Counted from the stretch's first letter, positions 1 through 6,568 are shown. The stretch: DNA of 64,000 bases from Hyphomicrobiales bacterium (GCA_900465915.1 UBKJ01000022.1:8570-72569), one strand, 5' to 3'. A program made the numbers and translations. The notes: generated by a model not told the origin, from the sequence alone.

Positions 1-389
1 ATATATATTATATTTTATTGTTTAGTTATGTAAATTTCTATTTTTGTAACCGATGTATTACTCATCTATTAGGTAATTATTTATTATGTTAAAGATTATG
101 TCTGAGCTTTGAGCGAGAATTCAACATAAAAATATCTAATATATCCTATAGATGGCAAAGATTTTTTCTTTGATAGCGTCGGAATTTACCAATCAACGCA
201 ACAATAAGTTTTTTTAATAATTTATATAAAGATGGTTTTTAAAGATAAAATGTACACATTATTATTTTTAAAATGCTGGCTTAATATAAGAGGTCGAATG
301 GGAATAATCTGAACCTGTTCGGCTCTGCATAATGAAAACACCGACAGCTCAAACCAGGGCTAACGGTGGTTTCATTATATGACATGGCC
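1..389. other. AT-rich intergenic stretch, no gene seen
   Basis: This stretch is strikingly A+T-rich compared with the GC-rich remainder of the window, with long runs of A/T in the first 280 bases. Every frame is closed by frequent stops and no ribosome-binding site precedes a plausible start. I see no tRNA fold or clear terminator. Composition returns to the local norm from about position 290 onward. It may be the edge of a foreign segment or an AT-rich upstream region of a gene outside the window. Confidence 0.6.
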
Positions 390-761
390 TCAGACGAGAA
401 ATCCGCCATATTCCAAAGCGATCACGCCACGTGGCGCGTCGATGGGGTCGGGACTGACGCGGTAGACGGAATAGATCTTTTCGCTACGAAAGGCGCTGAA
501 GGTGTTCGTGGTCAGGTCGGCGTCGCCTATGCCCACTTGTTCGGGGCGGGCGCGGATTTCGCTTTGGCTGGCGACGACGCGGGCGTCGGCGGGGGAGCGG
601 GCCGAGACCAGCACCGAGCCGTATTTGGGCGCGAGGTCGCCGATTTCCTCGGGGGTCAACGGCACCAGAATGAATGCGTAGCACGCATATTCGCTTTCGA
701 CCTTGACGCCGTGGTCGGGCTTTTCGCCCCACGTCATGAAGATGTTTTTATCCCGGTACAT
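390..761 (-). CDS. conserved-looking hypothetical protein, probable stress-regulon member
   Basis: Encodes 123 residues with no signal peptide or membrane segment; I do not recognise the family. It has a soluble mixed composition with alternating hydrophobic stretches such as YACYAFILVPLTPEEIGDLA, suggesting a small folded alpha/beta domain. An in-frame TTG lies six bases upstream, but the ATG at 761 is preferred because GGAAGG sits 8 nt before it. A GGAAC-N16-GGTT site lies 29 bases upstream on the same strand (790-814), divergent from the equivalent promoter of the DNA glycosylase gene, so stress-sigma control is likely. Function unknown. Confidence 0.6.
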   Translation of the reverse strand: MYRDKNIFMTWGEKPDHGVKVESEYACYAFILVPLTPEEIGDLAPKYGSVLVSARSPADARVVASQSEIRARPEQVGIGDADLTTNTFSAFRSEKIYSVYRVSPDPIDAPRGVIALEYGGFLV

Positions 762-789
762 GGTCAAATCCTTCCATCTTTTCCGCTTT

Positions 790-814
790 AACCGCTATGG
801 AGGAAGCTTGTTCC
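790..814 (-). promoter_or_regulatory. EcfG-type promoter (GGAAC-N16-GGTT)
   Basis: On the minus strand GGAAC (814-810) is followed after exactly 16 bases by GGTT (793-790). This matches the -35/-10 pattern known for alphaproteobacterial EcfG general-stress sigma factors (GGAAC, 16-17 bases, a GTT-containing -10). It faces the hypothetical gene ending at 390. It overlaps no coding sequence and is back to back with the next site. Confidence 0.7.
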
Positions 815-821
815 ATTTGCG

Positions 822-846
822 GGAACCGAGATCGGCGGGCTACGTT
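822..846 (+). promoter_or_regulatory. EcfG-type promoter (GGAAC-N16-CGTT) for the DNA glycosylase
   Basis: GGAAC at 822-826, a 16-base spacer and CGTT at 843-846 exactly match the consensus reported for EcfG promoters. The glycosylase ATG is 36 bases downstream of the -10 element. It is the only one of the twelve sites with the textbook CGTT -10. Confidence 0.75.
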
Positions 847-882
847 TCCGGAAGGCTAGGTTTTTTGCGCAACGGACGGGAC

Positions 883-1446
883 ATGACGGGCGATATCGGG
901 GCATTTTTCGACAGGGACGCGGTGAGCGTCGCACCCGAATTGATAGGCTGGATTTTGAACGTGGGCGAGGCCGGCGGCATGATCGTCGAGACCGAGGCCT
1001 ATACCCGCGCCGACCCCGCCTCGCACAGTTTCAAGGGCGAGACGGCGCGCAACCGCTCCATGTTCGGCAGGCCGGGCACGGCTTATGTCTATCGCATCTA
1101 CGGGCTGCATTGGTGCATGAACATGGTGTGCGGCGACGGGTCGGCGGTGCTGATCCGGGCGCTGCATCCGACGACGGGCCTCATGCAGATGGAGGAAAGG
1201 CGCGGGACTGGCCTCGTTACGGCGCTTTGCTCCGGCCCTGCCAAACTGGCGCAGGCGCTGGACATCACCGGCGATCTGGACGGGCGGTCGCTCGATCGTC
1301 CCCCGTTTCGGCTCGAAGCGCGGCGGAGCGTTCTTCCGGTTACGACGGGTCCGCGCATCGGCATTTCGCGCGCCGTCGATTTTCCTTGGCGTTTTTGCCT
1401 GGACGGCTCGCCTTTCGTCAGCCGCGCGAAAGCGCGGCGGGGCTGA
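883..1446 (+). CDS. mpg: DNA-3-methyladenine glycosylase, MPG/AAG family
   Basis: Encodes 187 residues, close to the usual length of bacterial AAG-family enzymes, which excise alkylated purines such as 3-methyladenine and start base-excision repair. Recognisable family features are the N-terminal part with GWILN, the catalytic block IVETEAYTRADPASHSFKGE (the Glu of ETEAY is the family's catalytic acid), the RNRSMFGRPGTAYVYRIYGLH stretch followed by CMN, and the C-terminal GPRIGISRA/W signature. The start at 883 is chosen because the family homology begins there and a GGACGGGAC sequence precedes it; upstream in-frame Met codons would add an unrelated tail that overlaps the promoter. Preceded by a perfect EcfG-type promoter, so probably stress induced. 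Confidence 0.9.
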   Translation: MTGDIGAFFDRDAVSVAPELIGWILNVGEAGGMIVETEAYTRADPASHSFKGETARNRSMFGRPGTAYVYRIYGLHWCMNMVCGDGSAVLIRALHPTTGLMQMEERRGTGLVTALCSGPAKLAQALDITGDLDGRSLDRPPFRLEARRSVLPVTTGPRIGISRAVDFPWRFCLDGSPFVSRAKARRG

Positions 1447-1451
1447 AGCGG

Positions 1452-1476
1452 GGAACCTTTGGCTGTCTCGGCGGTT
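1452..1476 (+). promoter_or_regulatory. EcfG-type promoter (GGAAC-N16-GGTT)
   Basis: GGAAC 1452-1456, 16-base spacer, GGTT 1473-1476. It begins six bases after the glycosylase stop codon and lies 28 bases before the start of the small DUF3606-like gene, so that gene and the following Nudix gene can be transcribed independently of the glycosylase. Confidence 0.7.
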
Positions 1477-1503
1477 CCGTCTGGGAAACTCAGGAGGAAC
1501 GCC

Positions 1504-1671
1504 ATGACCCAGCAACCGGACTCCACGCCGCTCACCGAAGACGAAGACGTCAAGTTTCTGGCGGAAAATTCCGACGTCTCGCCGTTGCAGGCGCAGAAAT
1601 TGATCGAACGTTTTGGCCGGGATCGCGAAAAGCTGCTCGAAGAAGCCAGAAAATTCAAGGCGGAAGGGTAG
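1504..1671 (+). CDS. small DUF3606-like protein
   Basis: Encodes 55 residues. The middle and end (LQAQKLIERFGRDREKLLEE) resemble the short DUF3606-type proteins of rhizobia, which form a single helix-turn-helix-like unit of unknown function and are often stress induced. The start is set by a strong AGGAGGAACGCC leader directly before the ATG. It is followed after only 4 bases by the Nudix gene, so the two are probably one transcript from the promoter at 1452-1476. The family assignment rests on short similarity and is moderate. Confidence 0.65.
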   Translation: MTQQPDSTPLTEDEDVKFLAENSDVSPLQAQKLIERFGRDREKLLEEARKFKAEG

Positions 1672-1675
1672 GGGG

Positions 1676-2137
1676 ATGAGCCGCCGGAAATGGCGAAAGC
1701 GAATCCGCCTTGCCGAGAAGGGCGAGGACCTGGAGCAGGCCGCCGCCCTTCCGTATCGCTTCGAGAACGGGCGGCTGAAAATTATGCTGGTGACCACGCG
1801 CAGCACCAGCCGCTTCACCCTGCCCAAGGGCTGGCCGATGAAAAAGCGCAGCCTGCCCGAGGCGGCCCGCATCGAAGCGCGGGAGGAGGCGGGGATCGAA
1901 GGCGAGGTCGCTCAGGATGTTCTGGGCGACTATTTTTATTGGAAATGGCTGAAAGCCGTGTTCATCCCAGTCAAGGTGCGGGTCTATCCGCTGCATGTGC
2001 GGCGCGAGAACGACCGCTGGCCCGAGCGCAAGCAGCGCCGGCGCGGCTGGTTTTCGCCCGACGAAGCGCGGCTTCTGGTCGAGGAGCCGCAATTGATGAG
2101 CCTGATCTCATCGCTCGATAAAAAATCCGCAAAATAA
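1676..2137 (+). CDS. Nudix hydrolase
   Basis: Encodes 153 residues. The core Nudix box runs from Gly52 to about Ile74 (LPKGWPMKKRSLPEAARIEA then REEAGI). The catalytic EE pair and the following GI are intact, while the first box Glu is Arg and the box Arg is Ile. The PKGWPMK type of box is common in rhizobial Nudix proteins, which may hydrolyse nucleoside or inositol polyphosphates; the substrate cannot be read from sequence. Basic N-terminus (MSRRKWRKR). The start at 1676 follows AGGGTAGGGGG and sits 4 bases after the upstream stop, suggesting translational coupling. Tail KKSAK is hydrophilic. Confidence 0.8.
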   Translation: MSRRKWRKRIRLAEKGEDLEQAAALPYRFENGRLKIMLVTTRSTSRFTLPKGWPMKKRSLPEAARIEAREEAGIEGEVAQDVLGDYFYWKWLKAVFIPVKVRVYPLHVRRENDRWPERKQRRRGWFSPDEARLLVEEPQLMSLISSLDKKSAK

Positions 2138-2148
2138 AATCAGGCCTA

Positions 2149-2173
2149 GGAACATTCCCTCCCGCCAGCGGTT
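2149..2173 (+). promoter_or_regulatory. EcfG-type promoter (GGAAC-N16-GGTT) for the KGG gene
   Basis: GGAAC 2149-2153, 16-base spacer, GGTT 2170-2173. It lies between the Nudix stop codon and the KGG-repeat gene, 38 bases before the latter's ATG. Confidence 0.7.
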
Positions 2174-2211
2174 GGTCGGTCGTGAGAGGAAACCACGCAG
2201 AGGAGAAGAAA

Positions 2212-2481
2212 ATGCCCAATCATGAACGCGATACCCACGACGACAAGCGCAGCGACGCCGCCTCGAAGGGCGGACAGGCTTCCGGCGGCAACTTCAAGAA
2301 TGATCCGCAGCGCGCATCTGAAGCCGGCCACAAGGGCGGTCAAGCGTCCGGTGGCAATTTCAAGAACGACCCGGAACGCGCCGCCGAGGCGGGCCATAAG
2401 GGCGGCGAAGCCTCGGGCGGCAACTTCAAGAACAATCCCGAGCGCGCCTCGGAAGCCGGCCGCAAGGGCGGCCAGCACTAA
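2212..2481 (+). CDS. KGG-repeat general stress protein
   Basis: Encodes 89 residues built from three near-identical 22-residue units of the form KGGQASGGNFKNDPxRAxEA, ending KGGQH. This is the stress-induced KGG motif family (Pfam KGG; GsiB-like hydrophilic proteins), whose members are intrinsically disordered and thought to protect against desiccation or osmotic stress. The repeat also makes the DNA internally repetitive (about 66-bp units, 2266-2463). The start at 2212 follows AGAGGAGAAGAAA. Monocistronic: an EcfG-type promoter precedes it and a strong intrinsic terminator follows. Confidence 0.92.
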   Translation: MPNHERDTHDDKRSDAASKGGQASGGNFKNDPQRASEAGHKGGQASGGNFKNDPERAAEAGHKGGEASGGNFKNNPERASEAGRKGGQH

Positions 2482-2513
2482 TTTCGCTTTCCCCCAACGA
2501 CTTGAACCCCGAT

Positions 2514-2541
2514 GCTCCCACCCTCCGGTGGGAGCTTTTTT
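2514..2541 (+). terminator. rho-independent terminator after the KGG gene
   Basis: A perfect 9-bp stem GCTCCCACC / GGTGGGAGC with loop CTCC is followed directly by six T residues. It lies 33 bases after the KGG stop codon. Confidence 0.9.
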
Positions 2542-2555
2542 ATCGGCATGATGAA

Positions 2556-2581
2556 AAGCGCCCGCACGGATGCGGGCGCTT
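2556..2581 (-). terminator. terminator for the SDR gene (minus strand)
   Basis: An inverted repeat AAGCGCCCGCA / TGCGGGCGCTT with a 4-base loop, read on the minus strand, is followed by TTTTC. It lies just beyond the stop codon of the SDR gene at 2589, back to back with the KGG terminator. Confidence 0.8.
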
Positions 2582-2588
2582 CTCGCAT

Positions 2589-3449
2589 TTAGAGGATCGG
2601 CTTTCCGCCCGTCACGGCGACAGTCGCGCCCGACGTGAAGCTGGAAAGAGGATCAGCCAGCATCACATAGGCGGTCGCCAGCTCCGCCGGCTGTCCCGGC
2701 CTTTTCATCGGCGTCTGCTTGCCGAAATTCTTCACGCTGTCTTCCTTCATCGTGGAAGGGATCAGCGGCGTCCAGATCGGCCCGGGCGCCACCGCATTGG
2801 CGCGGATGCCCTTCTTCGCCAGAAGCTGGGCGAGACCGGCGGTGAAGTTCTGGATCGCGCCCTTGGTGGTGGCGTAGGCCAGCAGGGTCGGGTTGGGCAT
2901 GTCCGAATTGATCGAGGCGGTGTTGACGATGGACGAGCCTGGCTTCATGTGCGGCAGCGCCGCCTTGACCAGATGGAACATGGCGTGGATGTTGACGCGG
3001 AAAGTCAGTTCCCATTCCTCGTCGCTGATGTCCTCCAGCTCGTCGAAACTCGCCTGATGAGCGGCGTTGTTGACGAGGATGTCGACGCCGCCCAGTTCCT
3101 CGACCGCACGGCGCACCACCTCGCGACAATTCTCCGCCTGTTGCAGGTCGCATTTCATCAGGACGGCCTTGCGCCCTTCCGCCTCGACCAGCGCCTGCGT
3201 CTCCTTGGCGTCGTCGTCTTCCTCGAGATAGACGATGAAAAGGTCCGCGCCCTCGCGCGCATAGGCGATGGCGACCGCCCGGCCGATGCCGCTGTCGCCG
3301 CCGGTGATGATCGCCTTCAGGCCCGTCAGCTTGCCGGAGCCCTTGTAGCTCGATTCGCCATGGTCCGGCTTCGGCTCCATGGCGCCGGTCTTTCCGGGCA
3401 TGGGCTGCTGCGGCGTGTCGAATGGCGGCTTGGGATAGTGCTTTTCCAT
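2589..3449 (-). CDS. SDR family oxidoreductase (YghA-like)
   Basis: Encodes 286 residues of a classical short-chain dehydrogenase with an extended N-terminus (PKPPFDTPQQPMPGKTGAME), typical of the YghA/general-stress SDR group often called glucose/ribitol dehydrogenase-like. The NAD(P)-binding motif is TGGDSGIG near residue 49, NNAAH follows the central strands, and the catalytic Ser (NTASINS) and YATTK tetrad residues are present, with the VAPGPIWTPLIPS loop. The real substrate is unknown. Its own EcfG-type promoter (3478-3502) and terminator indicate a monocistronic stress gene. Confidence 0.88.
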   Translation of the reverse strand: MEKHYPKPPFDTPQQPMPGKTGAMEPKPDHGESSYKGSGKLTGLKAIITGGDSGIGRAVAIAYAREGADLFIVYLEEDDDAKETQALVEAEGRKAVLMKCDLQQAENCREVVRRAVEELGGVDILVNNAAHQASFDELEDISDEEWELTFRVNIHAMFHLVKAALPHMKPGSSIVNTASINSDMPNPTLLAYATTKGAIQNFTAGLAQLLAKKGIRANAVAPGPIWTPLIPSTMKEDSVKNFGKQTPMKRPGQPAELATAYVMLADPLSSFTSGATVAVTGGKPIL

Positions 3450-3477
3450 GTTCGATTCCTCCGTTGGGCTGAGGCCT

Positions 3478-3502
3478 AACCCGTTATCGCCCGCAGAGTT
3501 CC
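3478..3502 (-). promoter_or_regulatory. EcfG-type promoter (GGAAC-N16-GGTT) for the SDR gene
   Basis: On the minus strand GGAAC is 3502-3498 and GGTT 3481-3478 with a 16-base spacer, 28 bases upstream of the SDR start. It is divergent from the next promoter, only 11 bases away. Confidence 0.72.
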
Positions 3503-3513
3503 CGATATCGGCC

Positions 3514-3538
3514 GGAACAATGGAGGAGGCCCGCGGTT
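3514..3538 (+). promoter_or_regulatory. EcfG-type promoter (GGAAC-N16-GGTT)
   Basis: GGAAC 3514-3518, 16-base spacer, GGTT 3535-3538, 28 bases before the start of the small gene at 3567. With 3478-3502 it forms a compact divergent promoter pair. Confidence 0.72.
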
Positions 3539-3566
3539 AATAAAGGCGAGCACAGGAGAAATGGAA

Positions 3567-3755
3567 ATGGCCAGGAAAGAACGCCGGAACGACGCCTTGG
3601 ACGAACTGGCCCAGCGCGCCCTAGTCCGGCATTTGCGGGCGCGCAACATGCTGATGCTGGAGGCGGTGATCGCCGCCATGCTCGACACCGACAGCCCCGA
3701 GGACGCCGCCCGCATCCTGCGCGAGCAGGCCGATATTCTGGTGCGCTATCTTTAG
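3567..3755 (+). CDS. small helical hypothetical protein
   Basis: Encodes 62 residues, largely predicted alpha-helix (ALDELAQRALVRHLRARNML followed by LEAVIAAMLD). I do not recognise a family. Two in-frame ATG codons exist; the second, at 3567, is chosen because AGGAG lies 8 bases before it but only 2 bases before the first (3561). Its 3' end overlaps the convergent receiver-domain gene by 4 bases. An EcfG-type promoter upstream suggests a stress-regulon role. Confidence 0.65.
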   Translation: MARKERRNDALDELAQRALVRHLRARNMLMLEAVIAAMLDTDSPEDAARILREQADILVRYL

Positions 3756-4135
3756 TGCTCGAAGCCGCGCCGCTCGAACAACGCCTCGGCGATGGCTGCG
3801 AGATCCCGTTCCCGATCGCTCAAGATGAAGCCGGCGAAACCCTGAAGGTCCAGCCGCGGATTGGCGGGCAGGGCGAAGACGAAGGGGATCGATTTTTCTT
3901 CCAGTTTCAGGACCACCGGCATGACGGCCTCGGGCTCCAGCGCCACGTCGAGGACGGCGGCGTCGACGTGGCCGCCGTCGCCTATGTGCTCCAGCGCCTG
4001 AGCGGCCGTATGGACCGGCCCCAAAATAACGGCTCCAATAGCGGCGAGCTTGTTCCCCGCCTCGTCGGAAAGCAGGAAAGAGTCCTCAAGGACTAAAATA
4101 CGCTTTCCCACAAACAGATCATGCAAATCAACCAT
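3752..4135 (-). CDS. single-domain response-regulator-like protein with degenerate receiver
   Basis: Encodes 127 residues forming one receiver (REC) fold: KRILVLEDSF with acidic pair Glu17-Asp18, the phospho-acceptor strand AAVLDVAL with Asp63, and then FVFALPA. The conserved Thr/Ser is replaced by Ala88 and the conserved Lys after the next strand appears to be missing (GFILSDRE), so phosphorylation-coupled switching is doubtful. Similar single REC proteins accompany general-stress loci in Hyphomicrobiales, where PhyR-like receivers control the anti-sigma factor. Start at the ATG at 4135; an in-frame TTG at 4195 would give a 20-residue non-homologous extension. Located directly downstream of the EcfG-like sigma gene on the same strand. 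Confidence 0.7.
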   Translation of the reverse strand: MVDLHDLFVGKRILVLEDSFLLSDEAGNKLAAIGAVILGPVHTAAQALEHIGDGGHVDAAVLDVALEPEAVMPVVLKLEEKSIPFVFALPANPRLDLQGFAGFILSDRERDLAAIAEALFERRGFEH

Positions 4136-4225
4136 TACAGATAGTTGGCCATGTTCGAAACCGAAACACAAGACGATTTCTCGTCGCACGGCCAACAGAT
4201 CATTCGAGGTTCGGACTTTACGCTT

Positions 4226-4729
4226 CTATTCGCCGTCCACCATGGTCTGGAGTTTGTGGCGGGCGCGGTGCAGGCGGCTCTTCACAGTGCCGATGGAGCA
4301 GTCGCAAAGCTCCGCCGTGCGCTCGTAGCTCGTCCCCTCCAGCGCCACCAGCGAGAGAACGCGGCGATATTTCTGCGGCAGCGCCCGAAGGGCGTTTTCG
4401 ACGTCGTGCGCCTCCAGCGTCAGTTCCTGTGACGCCTTCACCGCGACGGCGGGAGCCACGCAGTCGCCCAGTCCGGGCGCTTCGCGCTTCTGCCGGCGGA
4501 TGCGCGTGCAGAACGTGTTGCGCATGATGGTGAACAGCCAGGACCGCAGCGGCGAATAAGGAAAATATTTGTCCCTGTTCGCCAGCGCCTTCATCAACGT
4601 TTCCTGAACCAGATCCTCCACATCCTCTTTCTGCCTATAGAACGTGCGGGCGAAGGCGCGGAGGGCGGGGATCATCTCGACGAGGTCGTCAGGCTGTAAT
4701 GCATAATCGGGGTTTGGGGGCGTGCACAT
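4226..4729 (-). CDS. ecfG: EcfG-like general-stress RNA polymerase sigma factor (ECF15 type)
   Basis: Encodes 167 residues. Region 2 (about 15-80) contains IPALRAFARTFYR, DVEDLVQETLMKAL and RSWLFTIMRNTFCTR; the NTFCTR and KREAPGL stretches followed by a Cys are hallmarks of the EcfG/RpoE2 group. Region 4 (about 105-160) has LPQKYRRVL and the helix-turn-helix CDCSIGTVKSRLHRAR. EcfG sigma factors read GGAAC/GTT promoters, exactly the pattern found twelve times around this gene. The start at 4729 follows AAGAAGG with 8-base spacing. No nepR anti-sigma gene or full-length phyR is seen nearby, so it may be a secondary paralogue whose regulators lie elsewhere. Probably co-transcribed with the small gene at 4792-4980. 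Confidence 0.88.
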   Translation of the reverse strand: MCTPPNPDYALQPDDLVEMIPALRAFARTFYRQKEDVEDLVQETLMKALANRDKYFPYSPLRSWLFTIMRNTFCTRIRRQKREAPGLGDCVAPAVAVKASQELTLEAHDVENALRALPQKYRRVLSLVALEGTSYERTAELCDCSIGTVKSRLHRARHKLQTMVDGE

Positions 4730-4791
4730 CGTTCGGGCCTTCTTGAACTGTAGCGAAAATGCGGAGGCAGGCGGCTTTCGCCGCCCGCCCT

Positions 4792-4980
4792 TTACGAGTT
4801 CTTGTGGCTTTGCTTGCCCGCCTTCACGTGCTGCTCGTGAGAGCCGCCGCGAGAGGACGAGGATTGCTGCTGTTGCTTGCTCTCGCCGCCGCTCGCCTGC
4901 TTGCCGTCGTTCTTGTGGCTTTGCTGCCCGGCTTTCACATGCTGTTCGTGCGTGCCGCCCTGGGTGTGATTCTGTGCCAT
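4792..4980 (-). CDS. small hydrophilic KGG-like repeat protein
   Basis: Encodes 62 residues, Gln/Ser/Lys/His-rich and likely disordered. It carries two copies of a HEQHVKAGxQSHKN repeat (near residues 11-24 and 48-61), separated by a Gln/Ser-rich linker with KQASGGE. It resembles KGG-type stress proteins but is not a canonical member. The start at 4980 follows GGAAGGAAAG. An EcfG-type promoter lies 69 bases upstream, and the EcfG-like sigma gene follows 62 bases downstream, so sigma autoregulation through this promoter is plausible. A weak GC-rich hairpin (about 4762-4790) separates the two. Confidence 0.75.
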   Translation of the reverse strand: MAQNHTQGGTHEQHVKAGQQSHKNDGKQASGGESKQQQQSSSSRGGSHEQHVKAGKQSHKNS

Positions 4981-5049
4981 GCTCTTTCCTTCCGGTGGTT
5001 GGAACCATGATCTTTGGGATTGAGTATGTCGCGCGTGACATACGAACCA

Positions 5050-5074
5050 AACCCGGCCGGATGAAAGATGTTCC
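5050..5074 (-). promoter_or_regulatory. EcfG-type promoter (GGAAC-N16-GGTT) upstream of the small gene and sigma factor
   Basis: On the minus strand GGAAC 5074-5070, 16-base spacer, GGTT 5053-5050. Because the next genes in this direction are the KGG-like gene and then ecfG, this is the best candidate for positive autoregulation of the sigma factor. Confidence 0.68.
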
Positions 5075-5108
5075 CCCGAAAAATTGTAATAAACATCACG
5101 TTTGCGGC

Positions 5109-5714
5109 TTAGCGGCCGAAGCCGGCGACGATGGCCAGATCCTTCAGGAACTGCGCCTTCTCGCGCTCGAAATCCGCGCGGTCGCGCAGCCGCAGAAGAT
5201 AGGACGGATGGATGGTGACGAGATATCGATGCGCGCCGCTCGAAAGCAGATGGCCGCGCGTCTCGGCGATCTTGACAGGGCGGCCGAGCAGCGCCTGCGC
5301 CGCAGTGGCGCCCAGCGCCACGATCAGGCTCGGCTCCACCAGCTCGATCTCCTGGCGCAGCCACCAACGGCAGGCCGCGATATGGCTGGAGAGCGGCCGG
5401 CGATGCAGTCTTTTCTTGCCGCGCTGGAGGAAACGGAAATGCTTGACGGCGTTGGTGACGTAACAGCGCTCGCGCTCAACACCCGCCTCCTGCAGGCAGG
5501 CGTCGAACATATGGCCGGCCGGGCCGATCAGAGGCCGGCCGCCGATATCCTCCTTATCGCCGGGCTGTTCGGCGACGAAGAAAATATCGGCCTTGGCCGG
5601 CCCTTCGCCGAAAACCGTCTGCGTCGCGTGCTCGTAAAGCTCGCATCGGCGGCAATGCATGGCTTCGGCGCGGACTTCGGCGAGCGTCGCCTGTCTTGGA
5701 GCAGCGTCGGTCAT
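5109..5714 (-). CDS. udgX: UdgX family uracil-DNA-binding/glycosylase protein
   Basis: Encodes 201 residues of the uracil-DNA glycosylase superfamily. Motif A reads VAEQPGDKEDIGGRPLIGPA, with the EQPGD(K/Q)ED pattern specific to UdgX, and the C-terminal motif TIHPSYLLR is present. The UdgX-specific loop, normally KRRIH, reads KKRLH here (in QRGKKRLHRRP), retaining the His that in characterised UdgX becomes covalently attached to the abasic site. The ATG at 5714 overlaps the preceding gene's stop by 4 bases (ATGA), so it is translationally coupled to the small membrane protein. Role inferred as uracil repair or sequestration under stress. Confidence 0.88.
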   Translation of the reverse strand: MTDAAPRQATLAEVRAEAMHCRRCELYEHATQTVFGEGPAKADIFFVAEQPGDKEDIGGRPLIGPAGHMFDACLQEAGVERERCYVTNAVKHFRFLQRGKKRLHRRPLSSHIAACRWWLRQEIELVEPSLIVALGATAAQALLGRPVKIAETRGHLLSSGAHRYLVTIHPSYLLRLRDRADFEREKAQFLKDLAIVAGFGR

Positions 5715-5926
5715 TGCGCGCCCGCGCCCGACGGCGGCGTCTGCGTGGGCGCTGTGGCCGGCGTGCTGCGCTCGTCGTTCATGAAGTTGTCGCTGCGCTG
5801 CGCGCGACCCCAGATTTCGACCGCGCCCCAGACGATCATCGCCAGCACGAGACTGACGACGAGGATCGTCAGAACATGCCATCCCTGGCGGCCCTGACGC
5901 GCTTTTCTCGGAGAAACCTCTTTCAT
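5711..5926 (-). CDS. small single-pass membrane protein
   Basis: Encodes 71 residues with a basic N-terminus (KEVSPRKARQGRQG), one strong transmembrane segment (VLTILVVSLVLAMIVWGAVE) and a short Thr/Pro-rich tail facing the periplasm or outside. I do not recognise a family. It overlaps udgX by 4 bases and starts 6 bases after the end of the GSP17M-like gene, so the three form an operon. Confidence 0.7.
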   Translation of the reverse strand: MKEVSPRKARQGRQGWHVLTILVVSLVLAMIVWGAVEIWGRAQRSDNFMNDERSTPATAPTQTPPSGAGAQ

Positions 5927-5932
5927 GGCCGG

Positions 5933-6538
5933 TCAACTCCAGCGCTCGCGTTCGCGCTCGATCTCATCCGTCGTGTAGGAGGCGTTGGATTGGTCATAGC
6001 CCTTCCAGCCTTCGCGGATATAAGCGGCGCGCCTCTTGCCGACGTCGATCCGCGCCCAGTCGTCCAGCACGGTCTCGACCTTCTCCCGGTCGGTGTCGTC
6101 GCAGCGGACCACCACCAGCGCGCCGCCGCGGCGGACGGCTTCGGTATAGGCCTGCGCCTCCTCCTCGGACAGGCCGGTTTCGGTCAGCGCGCCGATAAGG
6201 CCGCCCGCGGCGCCGCCGACCGCCGCGCCTCCCACGGCGCCCACCAGCGTCGCCGTCAGCCAGCCGGCCGCGACGACGGGACCGACGCCGGGGATCGCCA
6301 GCAGGCCCAGCCCGGTGAGCAGGCCCGCGCCGCCGCCCGCGACCGCGCCGACCCCGGCGCCCGTTCCCGCGCCGGTAACCACGCCCTGGTCTTCCTGAAG
6401 CGTGTCGTCGACATAGTCGCCATTGGTGTTGTTGGAAATCAGGCTGATGTCCTCGCTCGGAACGCCGGCTTCCTCCAGCGCCCGCACAGCGTTCAGCGCC
6501 TCGTCGTAATTGTCGAAAAGACCCGGAATATGCGTCAT
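5933..6538 (-). CDS. general stress protein 17M-like protein with glycine-zipper segment
   Basis: Encodes 201 residues. The N-terminal portion (GLFDNYDEALNAVRALEEAG with VPSEDISLISNN) resembles the GSP17M/YflT heat-induced stress domain. The centre is a long Gly/Ala-rich glycine-zipper region (GAGTGAGVGAVAGGGAGLLT and similar, about 55-125) likely to associate with membranes, and the C-terminal domain (GGALVVVRCDD...) is of the same conserved family. Two ATG codons are in frame; 6538 is preferred because AAGGAG lies 6 bases before it but abuts the one at 6544. Likely co-transcribed with the gene at 6569-6889. Confidence 0.8.
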   Translation of the reverse strand: MTHIPGLFDNYDEALNAVRALEEAGVPSEDISLISNNTNGDYVDDTLQEDQGVVTGAGTGAGVGAVAGGGAGLLTGLGLLAIPGVGPVVAAGWLTATLVGAVGGAAVGGAAGGLIGALTETGLSEEEAQAYTEAVRRGGALVVVRCDDTDREKVETVLDDWARIDVGKRRAAYIREGWKGYDQSNASYTTDEIERERERWS

Positions 6539-6568
6539 CGTCATCTCCTTCCCGCTATGGTCGGTTTC

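Noticed and set aside
856..1872. Long minus-strand open frame opposite the DNA glycosylase and Nudix genes
   Set aside because: It is the mirror of real genes in GC-rich DNA, with Arg/Pro-rich low-complexity sequence, no family features and no ribosome-binding site.
2212..2481. Regular 66-base repeats, considered as a CRISPR-like array
   Set aside because: They are in frame and encode the KGG stress-protein repeat; spacing is codon-periodic with no unique spacers.
4981..5108. Second GGAAC near 5001 (GGAACCATGATC), considered as another EcfG promoter
   Set aside because: No GTT-containing element at 16-17 bases downstream; only the minus-strand site at 5050-5074 fits.
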